From assembly GCA_903843965.1 (NCBI GenBank), contig CAIMRY010000005.1, positions 62,001-126,000 of the forward strand: a stretch of DNA of 64,000 bases, written 5' to 3'. The position numbers and the translations under genes are program-made. The notes below the pieces were generated by a model. The model was not told the DNA's origin and did not search any database. It saw nothing but the letters and a program-made list of their open reading frames with translations. Source of the stretch: an uncultured delta proteobacterium. Lineage in GTDB: Bacteria; Desulfobacterota; Desulfovibrionia; Desulfovibrionales; Desulfovibrionaceae. This document shows positions 62,081 through 64,000 of this stretch, one piece after another; within the stretch, counting starts at the first letter, position 1; every line of letters starts with the position of its first letter.

Positions 62081-63760
62081 TTACAACACCTTGAAGCTGG
62101 CGGTCTGGCCGGTCTTGGCGTCGAGCACGTGCACGCCGCAGGCGATGCAGGGGTCGAAGCTGTGGACCGTGCGCAGGATCTCAACCGGGCGGGCGGGATC
62201 GAAGATCGGGGTGCCCATGAGGGCTTCCTCGACCGGACCCAGCTTGCCATTGGCGCAGCGGGGGCCAAGGCTCCAGGTGGAGGGCACCACGAGCTGGAAG
62301 TTCTCGATCTTGCCCTTCTTGATCTTGATCCAGTGGGACAGAGCGCCGCGCGGGGCCTGCACAAAGCCGACGCCTTCGGCCTCGTTGGGCATCTTCCACG
62401 GGGTGTACAGCTCGGTGTCGCCACTCTTGACGTTGCCGACCAGGGCGTCGAGCCAGGTCTGCATCTGGTTGGCGATGACCAGGCACTCGATGCCGCGGGC
62501 AGCGGTGCGGCCCAGGGTCGAGAACAGGGCCTCGGGGCCCACGCCCAGGTACTTCAGGACCAGGGTGACAGCGTCGACCGTGGGCTTGTGGCCCTTGGCG
62601 AAGGCGACCAGAACGGTGGCCAGGGGGCCGGTTTCGCAGGCTTCGCCGTTGTAGCGGGGAGCCTTCATCCAGGAGTAGCGGTCCTTGTCCTCAAGCTTGG
62701 TGTACTTGGGCTCGGTGACGCCGTTGTACGGATGATGGGCCTTGTCGCCAACGTACCAGCTGTGCTTGACGTGCTCTTCGATCTTCTTCTGGTCCATGGC
62801 CTGGGGCTTGGCGATGTCGCGCTTCATGATCACGCCGGGGGCGAAGAAGCGGGAGTCATGGTTGTACTCGTCGGTGGGGAACTCGCCGAAGCTGATGAAG
62901 TTGCTGGTGCCGCCAATGCCGGCCCAGTCTTTGTAGAAGCTGGCCACGGCGAGCAGGTCCGGGATGTAGAAGTCGCGGATGAAGGCGATGACTTCGTCGG
63001 TCAGGGCCTTGTACTCGGCGATGCGGTCGGGCTTCAGGGCATCGTAGTTAGTCACGCCGCCGACGACGGTGAACTGGGTGTGCGGGTTCTTGGCGCCGAA
63101 GATCGCCATGGCGCGGGCGGCCTTGACCTGCATGTGCAGGGCGTCAAGGTAGTGCTTCACGGCCATGAGATCGGCCTCGGCGGGCAGGTAGTAGGCTTCG
63201 TTCTTCTTCTCGCCCAGGAAGTAGGCGTTGGTGAAGATGCCGAGCTTGCCGGAGTCGATCAGGGCCTTGACCTTGGTCTGCACGGCCTTGAACTGGTCCG
63301 CGGTCTCTTTGCGGTTGGCGTTCAGGCTGTTGGACAGCGCGGCGGTCTTGGCGGGGTCGGCCTGCAGGGCGTTGGCCACGTTGACCCAGTCAAGGGCGTG
63401 CAGGTGATAGAAGTGCACGATGTGGTCGTGCAGGTACTGCGAACCCATGACCAGGTTGCGCATGATGGTGGCGTTCTTCGGGATCTTCACCTTGACGGCG
63501 TTGTCGACCGCACGGGTGGAGCACAGGGCGTGCACGTAGGTGCAGACGCCGCAGGCGCGCTGGGTGAAGTGCTGGGCATCGCGGGGGTCGCGGCCCTTCA
63601 GGATGATTTCCAGGCCGCGGAACAGCTGGGAGCTGCTGCGGACATCGACGATTTTGCCGTTCTCGACGGTGGCGTCGATGCGCAGGTGGCCTTCAATACG
63701 AGTGACCGGGTCGACGACGACCGGGCCGGAGAAGTTGCTCTGGGGCGTTTTGGGCGCCAT
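62081..63760 (-). CDS. hynA: Periplasmic [NiFe] hydrogenase large subunit
   Basis: Carries the Ni-Fe active site for reversible H2 oxidation. The 559-residue precursor has the L1 motif RIEGHLR...RACGVCTYVHA with nickel ligands C70 and C73 and the L2 motif DPCIACGVH with C538 and C541. C538 is cysteine, so this is a [NiFe], not a [NiFeSe], enzyme. The 15 residues after H544 (VLDAKTGQTASFKVL) are the extension removed on maturation. AGGAGG precedes the ATG. The protein has no signal peptide of its own and is exported with the small subunit. Confidence 0.98.
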   Translation of the reverse strand: MAPKTPQSNFSGPVVVDPVTRIEGHLRIDATVENGKIVDVRSSSQLFRGLEIILKGRDPRDAQHFTQRACGVCTYVHALCSTRAVDNAVKVKIPKNATIMRNLVMGSQYLHDHIVHFYHLHALDWVNVANALQADPAKTAALSNSLNANRKETADQFKAVQTKVKALIDSGKLGIFTNAYFLGEKKNEAYYLPAEADLMAVKHYLDALHMQVKAARAMAIFGAKNPHTQFTVVGGVTNYDALKPDRIAEYKALTDEVIAFIRDFYIPDLLAVASFYKDWAGIGGTSNFISFGEFPTDEYNHDSRFFAPGVIMKRDIAKPQAMDQKKIEEHVKHSWYVGDKAHHPYNGVTEPKYTKLEDKDRYSWMKAPRYNGEACETGPLATVLVAFAKGHKPTVDAVTLVLKYLGVGPEALFSTLGRTAARGIECLVIANQMQTWLDALVGNVKSGDTELYTPWKMPNEAEGVGFVQAPRGALSHWIKIKKGKIENFQLVVPSTWSLGPRCANGKLGPVEEALMGTPIFDPARPVEILRTVHSFDPCIACGVHVLDAKTGQTASFKVL

Positions 63761-63827
63761 ATCTAGATCCTCCTTAAATGATTAGGTGCAGCGAGAGGCT
63801 GACAATTCCAAGAAATAACGAGTGAGC

Positions 63828-64000
63828 CTATTTTTCCATCTCGTAGAACGGGCTCATCTTATCCCAGAAATTGGGCTCGCTGCAGCCGATGCAGGGGTGA
63901 CCAGCCTGAACAGGCCAGTTCACGCCGACGCCCTTGTCCAGGGGGTTGAACTTCTTGGTCGGGCAGTTGTTGTAGGTGGAGGGACCCTTGCAGCCGAGCT
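63828..64000 (-). CDS. hynB: Periplasmic [NiFe] hydrogenase small subunit, C-terminal part
   Basis: Only the last 56 residues are inside the window: [19 protein letters not shown]..., [22 protein letters not shown] and a short MEK end. The cysteines belong to the medial [3Fe-4S] and distal/proximal [4Fe-4S] clusters of the small subunit, which pass electrons to cytochrome c3. The N-terminal Tat signal and the proximal cluster lie beyond the right edge. The large subunit gene starts 67 bases downstream. Confidence 0.95.
   Translation of the reverse strand, partial: LGCKGPSTYNNCPTKKFNPLDKGVGVNWPVQAGHPCIGCSEPNFWDKMSPFYEMEK

Overview
The window looks like a chromosomal segment from a sulfate-reducing bacterium of the Desulfovibrio group (Desulfovibrionales). 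Base composition is high in GC and coding density is high. Diagnostic genes are a tetraheme cytochrome c3 with a signal peptide, a periplasmic [NiFe] hydrogenase operon (hynB-hynA-protease-hypC), a perR-rubrerythrin pair, a haem-containing chemoreceptor of the DcrA type next to a small multihaem cytochrome, an anaerobic corrin pathway that uses CbiK, and futalosine-type menaquinone synthesis. No phage, complete insertion sequence, CRISPR array or rRNA operon was found; one tRNA gene (Leu, anticodon CAG) is present.

Layout. 1-4.1 kb (minus): oxidative-stress pair rbr/perR, a PilZ protein, the haem chemoreceptor and its tetrahaem cytochrome. 4.1-12.8 kb (minus): one long transcription unit of nucleotide-sugar dehydrogenase, futalosine hydrolase, polyprenyl diphosphate synthase, an HDOD-PAS-GGDEF protein and a PurS-PurL fusion, closed by a strong terminator. 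12.9-14.3 kb: a small membrane protein, then ubiE/menG with a small upstream gene. 14.3-17 kb: a 650-base gap, a repetitive acidic coiled-coil protein and cytochrome c3. 17.1-24.4 kb (minus): corrin genes cbiD, cbiET, cbiG and cbiH linked by overlapping stop/start codons, preceded by an SDR/DUF2867 gene, a lipoprotein and an isochorismatase-like hydrolase. 24.4-30.8 kb (plus): cbiR-like and cobU genes, a DHH phosphoesterase, polA and cbiK. 31-36 kb (plus): response regulator, FAH-family enzyme, then rpsB-tsf and pyrH-frr-uppS. 36-40.5 kb (plus): an exported CocE-type hydrolase, a TraT-type lipoprotein and two DUF2059 proteins. 40.5-48 kb (minus): ribBA-ribH-nusB-leuS-lptE-holA-radC. 48.2-51.2 kb (minus): a periplasmic binding lipoprotein coupled to a diguanylate cyclase. 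51.9-57.5 kb: a 1872-residue CheB-CheR-PAS-histidine kinase-receiver fusion. 57.7-64 kb: tRNA-Leu, citrate synthase, a Tat-exported Fe-S protein with a small cytochrome-b-like partner, a short inverted-repeat element and the hydrogenase operon.

The genes fit an anaerobic respiratory lifestyle: periplasmic hydrogenase passes electrons to cytochrome c3, menaquinone genes supply the membrane carrier, the Fe-S/cytochrome-b pair could join periplasmic carriers to the quinone pool, and two blocks of corrinoid genes supply and remodel cobamides. Sensing is prominent (haem chemoreceptor, two GGDEF proteins, PilZ, large hybrid kinase).

The most unusual feature of the window as a whole is the number of short tandem repeats, each with its own unit sequence. 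In coding regions the units are always a multiple of three bases (12, 15, 18, 21 or 54) and sit mostly in tails, linkers and N-termini; between genes they include 13-, 15- and 24-base units. Other points worth a second look are a 163-base inverted-repeat element that supplies the hypC stop codon, a terminator inside the hydrogenase operon, and perfect or near-perfect palindromes in the cytochrome c3 leader and the gltA/Fe-S promoter region. All assignments come from reading the sequence; no database search was run.
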